From: Volutella citrinella
Taxonomy: Eukaryota > Ascomycota > Sordariomycetes > Hypocreales > Nectriaceae
DNA length: 64,000 nt
NCBI GenBank assembly: GCA_034401135.1
Contig: JAWZSP010000001.1
Coordinates: 5,642,001-5,706,000 of the forward strand
Direction: 5' to 3'
Positions within the stretch are counted from its first letter, which is position 1; each line of letters begins with the position of its first letter. Of the stretch, positions 1-12,700 are shown one piece after another. The position numbers and the translations under genes are program-made. The notes beneath the pieces are model-generated. The model was not told the DNA's origin. It ran no database searches and saw only the letters and a list, made by a program, of their open reading frames with translations.

Positions 1-938
1 CATCCAGACCGCAAGGTCCGCATCATGTTTAGCACGGTTGGAAGCCTTCGGTGCTTCTCGGTCGGCTTGCAAACGCATGCGGTCGTCACCGCGGGCTTGA
101 GTGAATGCATTAGTCCGTCTGTCGTGGGCACACGACAGCCTATCAAGAACGGCACTGGGCGGAACCTCTTCCCACTCCCAAGCGGAGCGGCCACATTCCT
201 CGTGGCGGTGGAAAGAAGTTTATGGTACCGAGACGAAGAAGCAAAAAGAAACTTTTTGTCCATTGACACCGCCGGGTGATGATGCCCTAAAAAATCTCTG
301 GATGCGTGTGTGGAGGGGGGGGCGTGTGGTGAGCGAGCAAATGGGAGAAGCTGGTCGTGATGCCAAGTTCGCTGGCGATTTGAGGCAATGACACACACGC
401 GACGACATCGGGATGAACAATTCCCCCTCCCTCGGGCTCCGGCAAGGATAGGTCCCAGCGTGGGCATTTTTCCTGTTGCCCTTCTCCGCTGACGTTCGTG
501 CGTGCTGACAGCGTTCGTCATCCTGGAGGAGCTGGCGCCCAGTGTTCGCGGCAATCGATCACTGCAAACAGGCACTAAATCCTTCGCATCTGTGCTTACT
601 GCTTGGCATGCCCAACCTTAACTTCACTTCACTTGTGTAAGTGGCTACGACACACGGCGAGCAGGACAATAAGGCAAAGAGGTTCTGAGGACATGAAGTA
701 GAAATCAATTTGAAGCAATATGTAAAAGTACTGCTGTGTTAAATATGTAATGGGGAAAAATGCTGAGCCAGAGGCGCGGTTCTCATAAGCGTCTGATCCG
801 ACATCTGTTTAGTCGGTGACCTAGATTCGCTTGTATCCATCCCGTCCATAAACACCAGGTATAAAAGAAAGAAGATCCCGATCTATGCGAAAAGAGCACT
901 GAGTTTTTTTTAACCCCATGAGGGCGAGCGAGGGCACT
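1..938. other. Intergenic, left edge to 3' end of Asp f 4-like gene
   Basis: No coding frame here has recognisable similarity or an intron-exon pattern I can support. The last 250 bases are AT-richer (about 670-760) and include a short T run (904-911) just beyond the stop codon of the minus-strand gene, so this part probably serves as its 3' untranslated and transcription-end region. The left edge may lie in the flank of a gene outside the window. Confidence 0.5.
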
Positions 939-1820
939 CTAACCGACGGTGATCTCAAGGCGGACCTTGCCGGGGGTGATGTTCAGGCCAACGCCGTCGA
1001 GGTCGTGGGTGCCGGCAGTGTAGGCGTTGGTACCAGCGCCGCCAGCGAAGATGGTGGAGCAGGTGTCGTGGCCGCAGACCTTGAGGGCGGGGATGTCGAC
1101 CTTGGCGTCGGAGGAGACGAGGCAAGAGGCATCAGCGCCGGACCAGCCACCGTTGGACTCGTTGGCCATGTCCATCTCGAGCCAGGTACCGGCGAACTGG
1201 CCGATGCTGGTATAGGGGACGGCGCCGACGCCGCAGGTGCAGCCACCCTGGGTGTTCTCCTGGACGGCGATGTAGGACTTGCCCTTGGCGGGGAGGTTGA
1301 AGGAGACGGCCTCGTTGCCCTTCCAGAAGCCGTCAATGAGGCCCTTGGGGCCGATCTTGTTGAAGCAGACGCACTTCTGCTCCTTGTCGACGTTGTTGGA
1401 GAAGGTCATCAGGTACTTGTACTGCTCAGCGATTCCCTCGTCGACCTCCATCATGTTGCAGCCGAACTGGCCCTCGACACCGGTGTTGCCCTTGTAGGCG
1501 ATCTGGGCGGTGGTGGCACGCTTGGCCTTCTTGCCGCCGCAGAACTCCTTGTAGGTGCCGCTGGACTTGCCCTTGTTCTTGGTGCTGTCGTCGTCCTTCT
1601 TGCCCTCCTGGGCGGGGGAGGCGGAGGGAATGTTGTTGACCTCGGCCTTGTTGGCGGCAGCGGGCTGGGTAGGCTGGCTGTAGACAACCTCGGTGACAGT
1701 GACGGGCTTGTTGGCGACGACGAAGCCACGGCGGACAGCGTGAGCCTGAGCGTGGGCGCTGGGGTGGGCGGCAGCACCGAGAGCGGCGGCCAGGACGAGG
1801 ACGGAGGAGGTAACCTTCAT
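939..1820 (-). CDS. Asp f 4-like secreted protein (allergen family)
   Basis: Single-exon gene of 293 residues. The start at 1820 opens with MKVTSSVLVLAAALGAAAHP, a clear signal peptide of about 18-20 residues; the frame remains open 37 codons upstream but those encode nothing signal-like, so the internal ATG is preferred. After a low-complexity Lys/Asp/Ser-rich linker (about residues 80-95) the conserved C-terminal domain begins near the EFCGG motif. It holds nine cysteines, including KCVCF, GGCTCG and VCGHDTC, the arrangement I associate with the fungal Asp f 4 allergen family. Family members are secreted and often abundant, with no established enzymatic activity. A large plus-strand open frame covers the same DNA and is a codon-bias shadow. 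The protein probably acts at the cell surface or outside the cell; its function is unknown. Confidence 0.85.
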   Translation of the reverse strand: MKVTSSVLVLAAALGAAAHPSAHAQAHAVRRGFVVANKPVTVTEVVYSQPTQPAAANKAEVNNIPSASPAQEGKKDDDSTKNKGKSSGTYKEFCGGKKAKRATTAQIAYKGNTGVEGQFGCNMMEVDEGIAEQYKYLMTFSNNVDKEQKCVCFNKIGPKGLIDGFWKGNEAVSFNLPAKGKSYIAVQENTQGGCTCGVGAVPYTSIGQFAGTWLEMDMANESNGGWSGADASCLVSSDAKVDIPALKVCGHDTCSTIFAGGAGTNAYTAGTHDLDGVGLNITPGKVRLEITVG

Positions 1821-4800
1821 TGTGAATGTGTTGTTTCTAATGTGTGCTTTTGTGTGTCGTGATAGCGGGAGGTATTTCCAGAATACTCCGATTTGCCTTG
1901 GGTTCCTGAAAGGAGAGTGATGTAGACTCAAACTTGTTTGTAGGTCTGTCGTAGAGAGCGATGTTCAACACGGCGAGAGCGTTGTGTAATGAATGACTTG
2001 AATCCAAGGACCGTCGGTGAAGAGGGAGAGGGAATCAAAATGGGGCCTATATGGGAGGGAGATGAGGGTTTAATAAGGCCATCCAAGGGGTGTGAAGGAG
2101 GGTGGGCAGCTGAACGAGTGAGGTGTGTGCGTGGGTGGTGTGGTGTGTGAGTGCCCATCTCCCATCTACTGCGTCGCTACCCAGACAAGCCCAGAGCCGA
2201 TGCCGATGGTGCCTCTCCCCGTCCATCGAGGCACCCTCCCTTGGCGCTGTTCCTGGGCACCCGGCCACGCCCCCTTCGATACTCTGGTGACTTCCGTCCA
2301 CGCCTGAGCGCACGAATCAATCACGAACCAGGGCCAACACCATTTGTCGTTAGTGGGACTAGCCCAGCATCGATACCCACCCACACCCGACCCAGTCTGG
2401 CAAGCGGCACAGGGGTCGGAATGCAACTTTTCCGCATCAGGGCGCTTCTCTGTCCAGGTACCAGGGCGGCTTGATTGGCCGTTATCTGGTCGCGTACTCC
2501 GTAGCGCTGGTTCCTCAGGTTCCTGCCCAGAGCCTTCAAGAGCGGCCGGCTGGTGGGCAGACGGGCTGGACGGTGGAAACCGAAAACCCACATAGAGGGC
2601 CAGAGGCGTCCGGTACCGTACTTGGACGTAGTCGACCGCCGCGTCAGCCAGCGGAACAGCTCTCGCCTCCGGGTCTCTCTGGCTTCGCGATGTGGGACGG
2701 TCCTCTGGGTCCGGCCTGTCTACGGAGCAGCAGCCCTGGGTTCTTGTCGCCACATGGTGGATGTCCAAGGCAGAATCTCAGGAATAAGGAAACCACAAAA
2801 ATATGCTGGTTGCGACGGGTGCCTTGGCGAGAATTCTTGAGGGTGGCAAAGGACCGACCTCGAGAGAACACAGGCCCAAAACATGCCGTCGTTGGCCCCC
2901 CAGCATGCGTAAGAGAGACCAGCACAGCGTGAAGAGAGTGAAGCCCAGTCGGATGCTCTGTTGGGTTGGTTGGTCGACGCTGGCGCCCTCATACGTTGCG
3001 TTGCCTCATCTACAGCTCTGGCTGGACGACGGCCAAGACGTGTGTGCGTTGAGCAATGGGCCATGATCCCACCCAGCCGGTGTCCACAAAGGGACCTGCG
3101 CTCAGTGCATTGTGCACCTCCCCAGAAAGAGAACGGACGGACCATCGCGCTGCACGAGTTGGGACTTGGGGAGCTGGAGTGGCCAGGGCATGCATGCATG
3201 CATTGGACGCTGGGGCCGACTTGCGCAGGGGTCTCGAGCGTCTGTGCCTGTGCCTGGCATGGCCTGTGCCAGACCTGGCGGCCGGTCCATGTGATGGCTC
3301 GCCTCTGTAACAGTCTGGCCTGGTGGCGCCTCACAATGCGGTTGAATATTCATCGGCCATTCGCAGCATCACACGTCTCAACAGCAGCAGCAGTAGCAAC
3401 AGCGGTGGCCGGGGCGGCGCCGACTGAGGGACCCGGTGGCTGCTGCCGAGTAACAGCAGCGATCGTCACCTCTGGTCGTCGTGGTTGTCGAGGGAGCATC
3501 TTTTTCGTGGTAAGTTGAGGGAGGAGCCAGCATGTGGTGCTTGTGCTCGTGCCTTTGTGCGTATCTGCGAGCGTCGTCGTCTTCGTCTCGCACAAAGCCA
3601 TGGAGCGTTGTCAATGCATACCCTCCCACTCTCAAGTTTCCAGCATGCTGGCTGTCGCCCACAGAATCGGTCAGCAGCCAAAATCCTTCCCGCGACGGGC
3701 CGTGAGCAGCCAAGCAAAATCTGCTGCTCCTTCTTGTGCGTTGTCCCCACCACCACCACACGAACCCGACCGCCCTGCTGTGTGGCCTTTTGAGCTCTGC
3801 TGTCAGCACACGGCAGTTTGCTTTCCCTCGTTGTTCGCGGCTGAAACAACAAAGACGAAAAGCCACACGCGGGCGGCTTCACCTCTGGGCGCCAGGCGGT
3901 CTGGAATGATCAGCAAGGAGGCGTTGGCCGCGTTGCCAACCGAGAGTGGGTGGGCCGGTGGTGGAAATGAGGAGTCGGCACCTCAATGGCTGATGTCCAG
4001 CCATCGGCTGCCGACGCACGCGCGCGCTTCACAACACGCAAGCAGAGTCGGAGTAGGCCCACATTCGTTCGCTGTCGAAGCCTGGCTGATCAGCGCAGAG
4101 CACCTAACTACAGCGCCTGAGCCGCCTAGCAACAGCGCCAGTTGCTGCCCGGCCAGCGCTTGCAGGCACGGTTGCCCGTATTACTCCGACACAAGACACT
4201 GGAACAGCAGGCCACTGCATTCCATCGCATGACATCCTTTGAGGAGCGGCTAAAAAAAGACCACCTACAATCCCTTGAGGTAGTCCCTCGAAGCATTGGG
4301 CCTTGCTGCCTTGGGGGCAAAATTGGCCTGCAGCGGCAGTTGGGTGTTGGTGTTGTGACAAAGCCGCTAATTGATATCGAAGCTGCTAATAATACTACCT
4401 TACTGTAGAGTTCAGGTGACGGACGAAGCCCAGGAGAACGCATGGAAGGAACGGAACCCAGCCCCACTTTTGTAAACTCTAGACAAGTGCATCCATGGCG
4501 CCAAAAGCAGAAAGCCATGCCAACTCTCAGGCATACCGGCCTCCCGCCGCAAGAAGGAGGGACCTGAGGATGAAACATCGGCCCCCTGAACCGAGTCCCG
4601 TTGCCTGTCGTCCCAGATCGATCTGGCATATTCTTCTGGGCTATGTACGACGTACGAAGTAATTATATGATGGATAGATATCATTGGGGTTGTGTTTCCT
4701 GATTATGGCAGCTATGCACCCCGCTTAGAACACCAGGGCTGCACTGACCTGTCTGGCCTGACTTGTGCTGGCTGACATTCAACAAGCAGCTCCTCCTCCC

Positions 4801-6471
4801 CTTCTCCGGCATTTCCTAATTCAGCGAAACAAAGAAACTCCTTCACGACACAGAAAAGACAATGCCAAATTCCTCAAAGAGAAATAAAGAAAGAAGGAAA
4901 AAAGACCCCTTGCTTTGTTCATTGATCTTTGCTCGCCCTGGCCATAACCACGCCACGCCATCTTTCTCCCCCCTCGCGTCGGGGCCACAACAATTCAACT
5001 CTCAACATGCCAACCAGCCTCCTGGGACCCTGCTCTGTCTCATTCTGCGACCGGCCCAAACGCTGGCAGCTGGCCCTGCTTAAGGCCTGAGCCTGAGCCA
5101 TCTCGCCTCCAGGCTTGTGGCTACGTAGTAGTTGGGTTTATTCGCTCTATTCTCCAGTGTGCTCCGCACAACTGGCAAGCCTCCCTAGGGGGCTGGTCGG
5201 GGCAATGCGCTGGCCAAAAACGCCTCCTCCCAGGCTTTTACTGCGTCCACGGCCGGCTCGCCGGTGGAGTTTGATAGCCTCGTAAGCCTCTCCACCTTGG
5301 ATACGAAGTGCGCTGCGTGCAGCCGAGCGCAGCAAGTGCCATCCCGGCCACCCAAAGTACCTTACCAGAGTACCATCAAAGTCGTACGCTGCGACCCCAA
5401 GCACCGTTATGCAATTCAATTGGCAGCGGCCTGCCCATGTATCATCCGTACACATTCAGCTATTCGGCTGTTGAACAAACGACAGCCGGTGAGCCAGCAG
5501 CTCCCATCAATGGCCAAAGCCCAGCGCCATGAATGTAGTCATCCAAACCTCATATGAGCCCCATATCGGAATGGCTCACTCCGTATCTTGCCCGGCTTGC
5601 TAGTGTCTCCCCGTGGCCATCCGTCATACCCGCGTTGCGCGGCAAATCCTTCCAGCCTCCTCTGCAGCAGCCGACGGTAACGACGCTTCCGGGATTGTGG
5701 GCGCCCTCTTACCGTAGTCTACTATGTCCGTATGTACAGTACTCCGTATGCCCCGTACGTACGTACTTGTCCACGCCAGCCAACTGTCAAGATTCTTGTG
5801 TGTACGCACTCGGCCCACTGGCACGGACGGCCTCCGGGGCTCCGGGCTGCCTTATCCTTGCCGCTCCACCCCGAGGCGCTCAAGCCACCAACGAGGATCA
5901 TGGCCGGGATCACGGCCAGGAGCGAGATTGGAATTTTGGCACGGTTGCGGCAGGGGCTCTTTAGGGGCCATCGCCAGAGAATCCGGGGTTTCTATGGATG
6001 GCCGCCATGCCACTGGTAATTGGGGTTTCATGCGTCGAGCGACTGGCATCGCTATTGGCTCTGCTACGCTCTCGAATCATCACAGAACAACAGCCAGATA
6101 TGATATCCCCTTTCAGGGTATGGGATACTCATGTACATACTGAAGGAGAAAGGCAACGGCGGTCATCTCATATCGCTTGTTCTTAACGCGCTACTAGCGA
6201 ACTACTAGTATGTATCAAAACTCATCGCTTGTCATCATTTCCCTGTGAATGCAATCCTGTTTTCTTTTTGCCCCATCCAAGTGTGAACTTCATATTAAGA
6301 AAATGCCACATAGCAATGCAATGCCCATTCTACCCTTCAACTCCCTATCCGTCCAGGACCCAGGTAGATGCTCACAATTGAGCCACCGAGGCCAGTGCCA
6401 GCCTGGCCAGCATAAACGGCAATCACTAGGCTGTGAGTGGGATCGGCCACACAGCCCGGGCTATAATGCGA
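1821..6471. other. Intergenic, 4.65 kb, no supported gene
   Basis: This block lies between the 5' end of the Asp f 4-like gene and the 3' end of the AAA ATPase gene. Several frames of 100-230 codons are open but show random, Arg/Pro/Ser-rich composition typical of non-coding GC-rich DNA. Features seen are a four-fold GCAT run forming a palindrome at 3188-3203, TACTCCGTA at 2495-2503 and 5740-5748, alternating GTAC/TACG steps around 5755-5770, and a purine-rich stretch near 4880-4910. The first 250-300 bases next to 1820, with a possible TATA-like CATATAGG near 2045, presumably contain the Asp f 4-like promoter. Confidence 0.5.
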
Positions 6472-9400
6472 TTAAAAGTAACTTCGCATGGCATCCTCGT
6501 ATCCTGTGCCGCCCTTCAGGTCACGTCCGAACTTGGCATGGACGTTGAGGACCTGCTTGATGTGCCGCATGCTGAGTGCCTCTCCCTTGTTGACCGCGAG
6601 ATCCTGCGCGGAACCGACGACGTTCTTGATTTCACGACCATTGAGCTCCTGTAGCGAAAGCATGTGCAGGTCGTCCTCAGTCAGGGGCGTTACCTCGATC
6701 TTGCCAAGGTTCTTGACTCGATCCATGAACATCTGGAAAATGGTACGCTTGGCCTTTGCGTCTAGGTTCTCGTACCGGAGCGCAATGTGGATTCGTGACT
6801 GGAATGCTTCATCGAACGTCTGTAGGCTCATTAGCACTCATCCGGGACGGAACCATCGACGTCAGTCAGATACATACCTCAACTCGGTTGGTCGTCAGGA
6901 AAAGAATCCCCTGGAAGTACTCTAGCTGACGCAGGAAGATGCTCACGAGCGCGTTGCGGTGGATATCGTGCATGTTTCGCTTCTCCAGGAACACATCGGC
7001 TTCATCGAGGAGCAGAATGGCTCCCCAGGCGTGGCAAATGTCAAGAATCTTCTGCAGCTCTGCCTCCAAAAAGCGCGAATCTGTTCCCAGCTCACCCGCC
7101 GACGCCATGTACAGGGGGCACTTGAGCAGTTCGCTGATGCCCTCAGCCGTCAGCGTCTTTCCGGTTCCAGGCGGGCCGTGCAGTACAGCTACAGCGGGTC
7201 AGCACAACTTTCAACGCCGTGAGAGGATAATTCATAGGACAAACTTACTGACGAGGCCCTTTCCTTTGCCCTGGATCACGTCATCGATGGTGGTGGCAGC
7301 ATGGTACTTGCGAGACTCAACCAGAGCCTTGATCAGGTCTTTGGTGTCGTCCTCCAGCACAAGCGAATCCCACGCCTTGGCGTTCCAGTTGATCTCTTGC
7401 ACGCCCGAAACGGCAAGTTCAAGCCACTGCTTGTCGGAGAATGCAAAACCCAGGACGACAGGAGAGGCAATGAGGTACTCTTCATCTGTGAATTCCTGCT
7501 TCGTTGCGTCCTCCTCCGCCGCAGCTGCTTTGCTCTTCTTGTTCTTTTCAGGAAGCGCATCAAGCACTTGCTTCTCCATCTCATCATCCTCTAGATCGTC
7601 CTTGGAAACCCGAGCCATGCGAATTTCTCCATTCTCGTCCCTGAACAGTTTGGTCACGTACTGGGTCTCGCCCTCGGCCTCCTCGTCTGACGAATCGCAC
7701 TGGCAGCAGCAATCAGAGACGGCCTCGGAATCAGATGCCTCGTCGTCGGAGACGACATCGTGATCCTTGGGCCTGACCATGGAGACGCAATAGTTGGGAT
7801 TGATTCGACGGAAAATGGCTGGGTCGATCATGACGCGACTCTTTTGGATGTTGAACTTGATGATAGTCTTCTTTCGCTTCATGAAGGCAATACCCGAGTA
7901 GCTCTTGTAGTGAACGCCGCTTAGCGTCACGAACTTCTTACCGCGCTCAATGAGGTTCTTGCGAACCTGATCCTCATCAGGTCGATACTTGAGGGGGTAG
8001 CAGGCCAGGCTTGTGATCTTCCGAGCGCCTTGGAATTCGGAAATCTCTGAAGACAAGTTGCCATATCCGAATCGCTTTCCGTCAAACTCGAAATACTTGC
8101 CATCGATGTAGTAAAACTTGCCCTTCATTATGCTGGAATGCAGCTGGGCCATCTCAACCTTGAAGACACGCGGCTCGCTTGCAGTACCATACGTGGTGGT
8201 GTAGGCGAGGGTGTTGGGCTTCCACAGGGCCCAAAGCAGCTCAAAGGTGATGAGGCCGCTGCTCAACATGGGATACAGACTTTCCTTGATGTGGGCGTAG
8301 TCCTCGTCCAAATACTTGATGAGAACTTTGATGTGCTTGCGTTTGGTGACGAGTCGCTTCTGGTTCTTCTTTCGAGACTGCTTGGAATCTCCCGCGGGCT
8401 CTGCCTTCTTAAGGTGCTTCAGGTGAGTGCGAAGGTCCTCCAGATACCTGAGATGTGTTAGCGGATGTGCAAGAGCGCCGCATAGGGTTGAGTGACTAAC
8501 AGGAAGAGCAGGTTGGGGTCCAGCTTGGGAATCTCATCTACCAAGCTGACACCCTCGACGTTTCCAATCACGTCCTGGAGGGCCTCTCGCAAGAGCTTGC
8601 TCCTAATGTCCACAATGGTCTCCCTGTACTTGCCCTCCCAGTCAAAGGTCCGTCTGACATGAAAGATGAAGTCATCGTACTGAGAGTCAGCATCAGCTTC
8701 GGCGGTGTCCTGAAGCCTGTAATTGTGAATGTTGTCATCCCAGACCCAGTCGACTCGCTTGAAGTCGATCTTCTTTGACTTCTTTTTCTCCTCTCCGTCC
8801 TGGTCTGCCTCGTCGCCGCTAGCTTGCGAATCAGATCCGGGGGAACGATGAGCCGTATAGCCTCTGCGTCCCCCACGCCCACCTCGTCCCCGTCCGCGAC
8901 CTCGTTGGCTAGGCGCTGGAGGCTGAGCAGCTGCTGGAGGTGGCATGGAGTGCGGGGGTGATTGAGTGATGGAAGGAGAGACGGCTGGCGCGGAGGCCAC
9001 CTGGAAGGGCATGGGAAACCCGATGGTTGACGCGAACTGCGGCTGGCTGTTCTTCTGCTGGCTCAATTGAAGCTGCAGCTGAGAGACTTGCAGCTGCAGT
9101 CCATCGATTTGCGTTTTGAGGACGGAGTCAGCCTCCTTGGTCTCGGAAGCCTCCTCCTTGTCTGAATCATCTGAATCCGACGAGTCGGAATCAGAATCAG
9201 AGGAATCGGCAGCCTTCTTTTTCTTGGACTTTTTAGCGGCCTTTTTCTTCTTCTCCTTCTTAGCCTTGGCCTTGATCTTGTCCTTTTTCGACTGAGCCTT
9301 CTTGGTGGTCACCTTCTTGCTCTTCTGGCTGTCTTGGGGGTTGAAGTGCTTCTTTTTTGAGGCATCGGCTTTCTTGGTTGATGTAGGAACCTCAGAATCA

Positions 9401-9717
9401 TCCCCATCCTCGTCGGAATCGGACTCGTCGTCCGAGCTATCCGAGTCATGGGAGTCTCCAGAGTCGTCGTCGCTCGCATCATCTTTGGCCTTCTTCTTCA
9501 TTGTCCTGATCTTCTTCACTTTGTTGCGTTGGCCGTGCTTCTTGGACGAACATGCAGACTTCTTGACAGTTCGCTTTGCAGCGTCTGTGTCTAGGTCCGC
9601 TGCATCTGTGCTCGTTCCGTTCGGAGTGCGAACGGCGTCGTCGGTGTGTGTTGTGGAACTGGGGGGCTTGGGCTCTTCCTGGCGGTCCGCCGGGATGATG
9701 GAGGCCTGACTAGCCAT
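6472..9717 (-). CDS. AAA-family ATPase with low-complexity N-terminus and DUF7025-like region
   Basis: Four exons, complement of 8501-9717, 7249-8447, 6878-7188 and 6472-6819, with introns of 53, 60 and 58 bases, all GT-AG and in phase, give 1024 residues. Residues 1-200 are low complexity: Lys-rich blocks alternating with Asp/Ser tracts. A short Gln/Leu coiled coil follows (about 198-222), then a Pro-rich stretch and an Arg-Gly block (272-284). The middle resembles the region labelled DUF7025 in many filamentous-fungal AAA proteins. The AAA core has Walker A GPPGTGKT (810-817), Walker B ILLLDEAD (D867, E868), sensor-1 LTTNR near 900 and an SRIHIALRY arginine segment near 915. Such proteins are ATP-driven remodellers of unknown substrate. 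The charged, RGG-like N-terminus would suit nucleic-acid or nuclear association, which is inference. The domain call is firm; the biological role is not known. Confidence 0.88.
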
Positions 9718-12700
9718 GCCTGGACCTGTGAGGGGAGAAGTGATAACTTGTAGGGCTGCCACGCTGGTTCTTTCAGGTTGAAAAATGGGTCGAAGTGTTG
9801 TCACAATATGGGAAGAAGGCTGGCAGGGAGGCGTAGGAATGAAGGGGGGGCAAAGTTGCAAGGAGTGGGCGGAGTGGGTGAGAGGATGCTGCTGGCTTAG
9901 CTCGCAGTAGCAAACAGGACAACGTCACCCAAAGTTACAGGTGGACGGACGGGGTTCTGGGCAGGGAGCTTGTGCGACTCCTTCGTGGCAGGTGAGGAAG
10001 AAGGATCGAATCAACGGCCCAGTTTGCTGAATCCTGTGAACCTGTTTGTTTCGTCACCCAGGCGATATAGTAGCGTCTCCGCGCAGGATGAAGTGCGATC
10101 GATGCACGGTTCGTCTGTGTCAGACTGGGGATGGAAACGGGGATGGTCAGGAAACACAAGGAAGACGTGTCTTGCTGTCAGGCGTTGATAGAATGACCAA
10201 GCTGACGCGGTGCAATAAGAGGCGGATTGCGGAAGGCGACGATGTAGCTGTGTGAAAGTGCAACAGCGAGCAAGGCCGGGGTAGGCAACTGTTGGCCGGT
10301 CAGGTGGGAATGGATGATGGGGGGCACAAGAGCAAAGCAAGCTGGGTGGGAAAAGGAAAAGAAGACGTGATGGAGAAGTGAGGCGAAAGGGAAGTGACGG
10401 CAGTGAAGGGAGGTTAATAAGTAATAAGTCAGGTAAGGCAGGTGTTGGCAGGTACGGTCAGGCCTGCGGCTCGGGACTTTGTGCAGGCAAGGAGGCGCCT
10501 CATGTTGGGTGCGACTGGGACGGATGGTACCAACCATTGGCCTGTTGCGGCACGGGAGGGCGCACCTGGCGTGCACGCCTCGCTGGCCGGGATGGTCACG
10601 GTACATACCAAGGTACGTTTGCTACCTCAGGATCGCCTCGCCTGCAGCAAAGGCAGATGGCCGGCCAACACTTTTCGGATCGCCGTGGGCGGGCCGCTGT
10701 GGCTTTTGGTCGCCGACAAGAGTCATCAACCCCAGCGGGACGGGGCTCGGTGATTAGGATTAGGCACGGACGGGCAGTAGTGGAGGAAAACCGACCAACA
10801 GCATATCACCAAACCGGAACTATTATTGCGAATGGAAGCCATCAAGGGCGCACCACGACTAGTGGTAGGTCCGACGATGGTCCTTTCGAGTGTTGGGGTG
10901 CTACGACTACGAGATGGTCACCCTTGGCCACATCTAGCGCCGAGAATATGCCTGGGCGGTGCCTAATTGCAGACGGCCATTCGTATGGCATCTCGACCTG
11001 TCAGCGGGCAGGCAACAACCGTCATCGCCAGGCAGCCTCGCCGCAGCCGACCTATCACATGGGCCGCTGGCTGCAACCTCCAGGCAGACGAGCCGTTGGG
11101 GAGACAGAGTGGGAGCTGGAACTTAGAAGTGGTAGGGGTCCGCTCCATCAGAGTCGTGAGGCGCAAGCCACGGATGGGGTCCTCCACCCGGCGTGGCATG
11201 CATCCTGTTCTATTTCGCATGGCATATCCATGGGGGAGAGAGCCGCATCCTTGGGTCCATATCACCTAAGACCAGACACTCCATGCATGCTGCCAAGAAC
11301 AAGAACCCACCCTGCCTCAGCAAAGCTCCATCCAAGCCATGGTCGGCCGCCGTCTGGCGGTTCCTGGCGCGCGGTTACTGGCCAACCTTGGAGGGAGGCT
11401 GGCCTCACAGGGCTCACAGCAGCGTGCTTGGGCTGCCCGCCTAGGCCAAATCCAAGTTTGATGCCCCGTCCGGCCTGTCCAACTGCGTATAGTGCGGTTG
11501 AAGCGGCCCGCTGGCGCTGGCGGCTCTGAGCTGGGGCCTGCCTTAATTATGGAGCCCGGCGTGAGAAGTGGAAAGCTGAGCCAGGGTCTCCAGGGATCCC
11601 CCACAGTTGGCGTCGTGAACTTGTGAGGGCTGAGAAACAGCGTGTTTGGCGGACAGCTAGGTTTCCAATCGTGTGGGACGCCTCTAACCATCAGAAAATC
11701 TGGAATGGTGCCTCTGCTGCCTGGCCTGGTTGTGCGAGATAAGGCCGCAGTTGCATGTGAATTCTCATCGTGACATTTGCCGATGCTACTTTGAGGTGCT
11801 TCGACTTGCAACCCCAGGTTGAGTCCTTTTCCAACCAGAACCAGGACAGCTCTTGATCGCCCTGTGGTGGTCATTACAGACATGACGCTCTTGATCGCGT
11901 TCGCGGACACAAGCACCACCGCGGGCCTTGGATTCCACTTGTTTGCCGCTCGAAAAGTGCCGAGACGTGGCACTTTTCATCATTTGCGGTGCGTCGCCCT
12001 CTGTCTCCCACCATCTGCCGTGCTGGCTGTCCAAGGGTAACGCTGCAGTGGTGGCTCAACGACCAACCCCGGTAACCTGGTTTGCATCAACACCTAAAGT
12101 GGCTTGCCTCGTCTCGCCTTGCGCAGAATGGTTGGCTGCAGTTGTCCGCCTTTTTGGCCACTGTTGGTCCGCACCAGGCGTCGTTGAGCCTTGGCCTCGT
12201 TGCCTCAGGCCCAGAGTTGACGAGCTGCCTCACATGATGCTGAGAAGCCCGGAGATGGACGGCGCTTCGTTCATGCAACATTTGAGAGACCGGTGCATGG
12301 CCGTGTGTGGCCGTATTGCAGAGCCATTTGACGGGCTTGCACGCTGCCCGAGTCTGGGCCAATAGCCATTCAGGCGTGCAACAGGGATAGAGCTTGTGGT
12401 TGATTGTGCAACACGAAGCATCCCACCAAGCGATATGTTTGTGAGGTTTGCTCGAGAGATGCATTCGCATGTTGGTGAAACAGACCAACGAGACCAAATA
12501 CCGCCGCACCGCAGAAGCTTGACGGGCGGCGCTTGGTGTTACATGCAGGCCGCAGGAAGCATCACGAACGCTCCATAGTGGTGCCGCGTATGCGACAGCC
12601 GTGTTGAACTACTACTCATGTAGTATGTTGTACGGCCATGACTGACACGGCTTGCACGGCTACCTGGCGAGCACGGAAAGGAGCCACCTCCACCAGGTTT

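Noticed and set aside
918..1862. 314-codon plus-strand frame over the Asp f 4-like gene
   Set aside because: Gly/Val/Asp/Leu-rich mirror of the real minus-strand gene, caused by codon bias; no signal or domain.
10378..11529. 383-codon plus-strand frame in the divergent promoter region
   Set aside because: Chance open frame in GC-rich DNA: no domain, no third-position bias, no splice partners.
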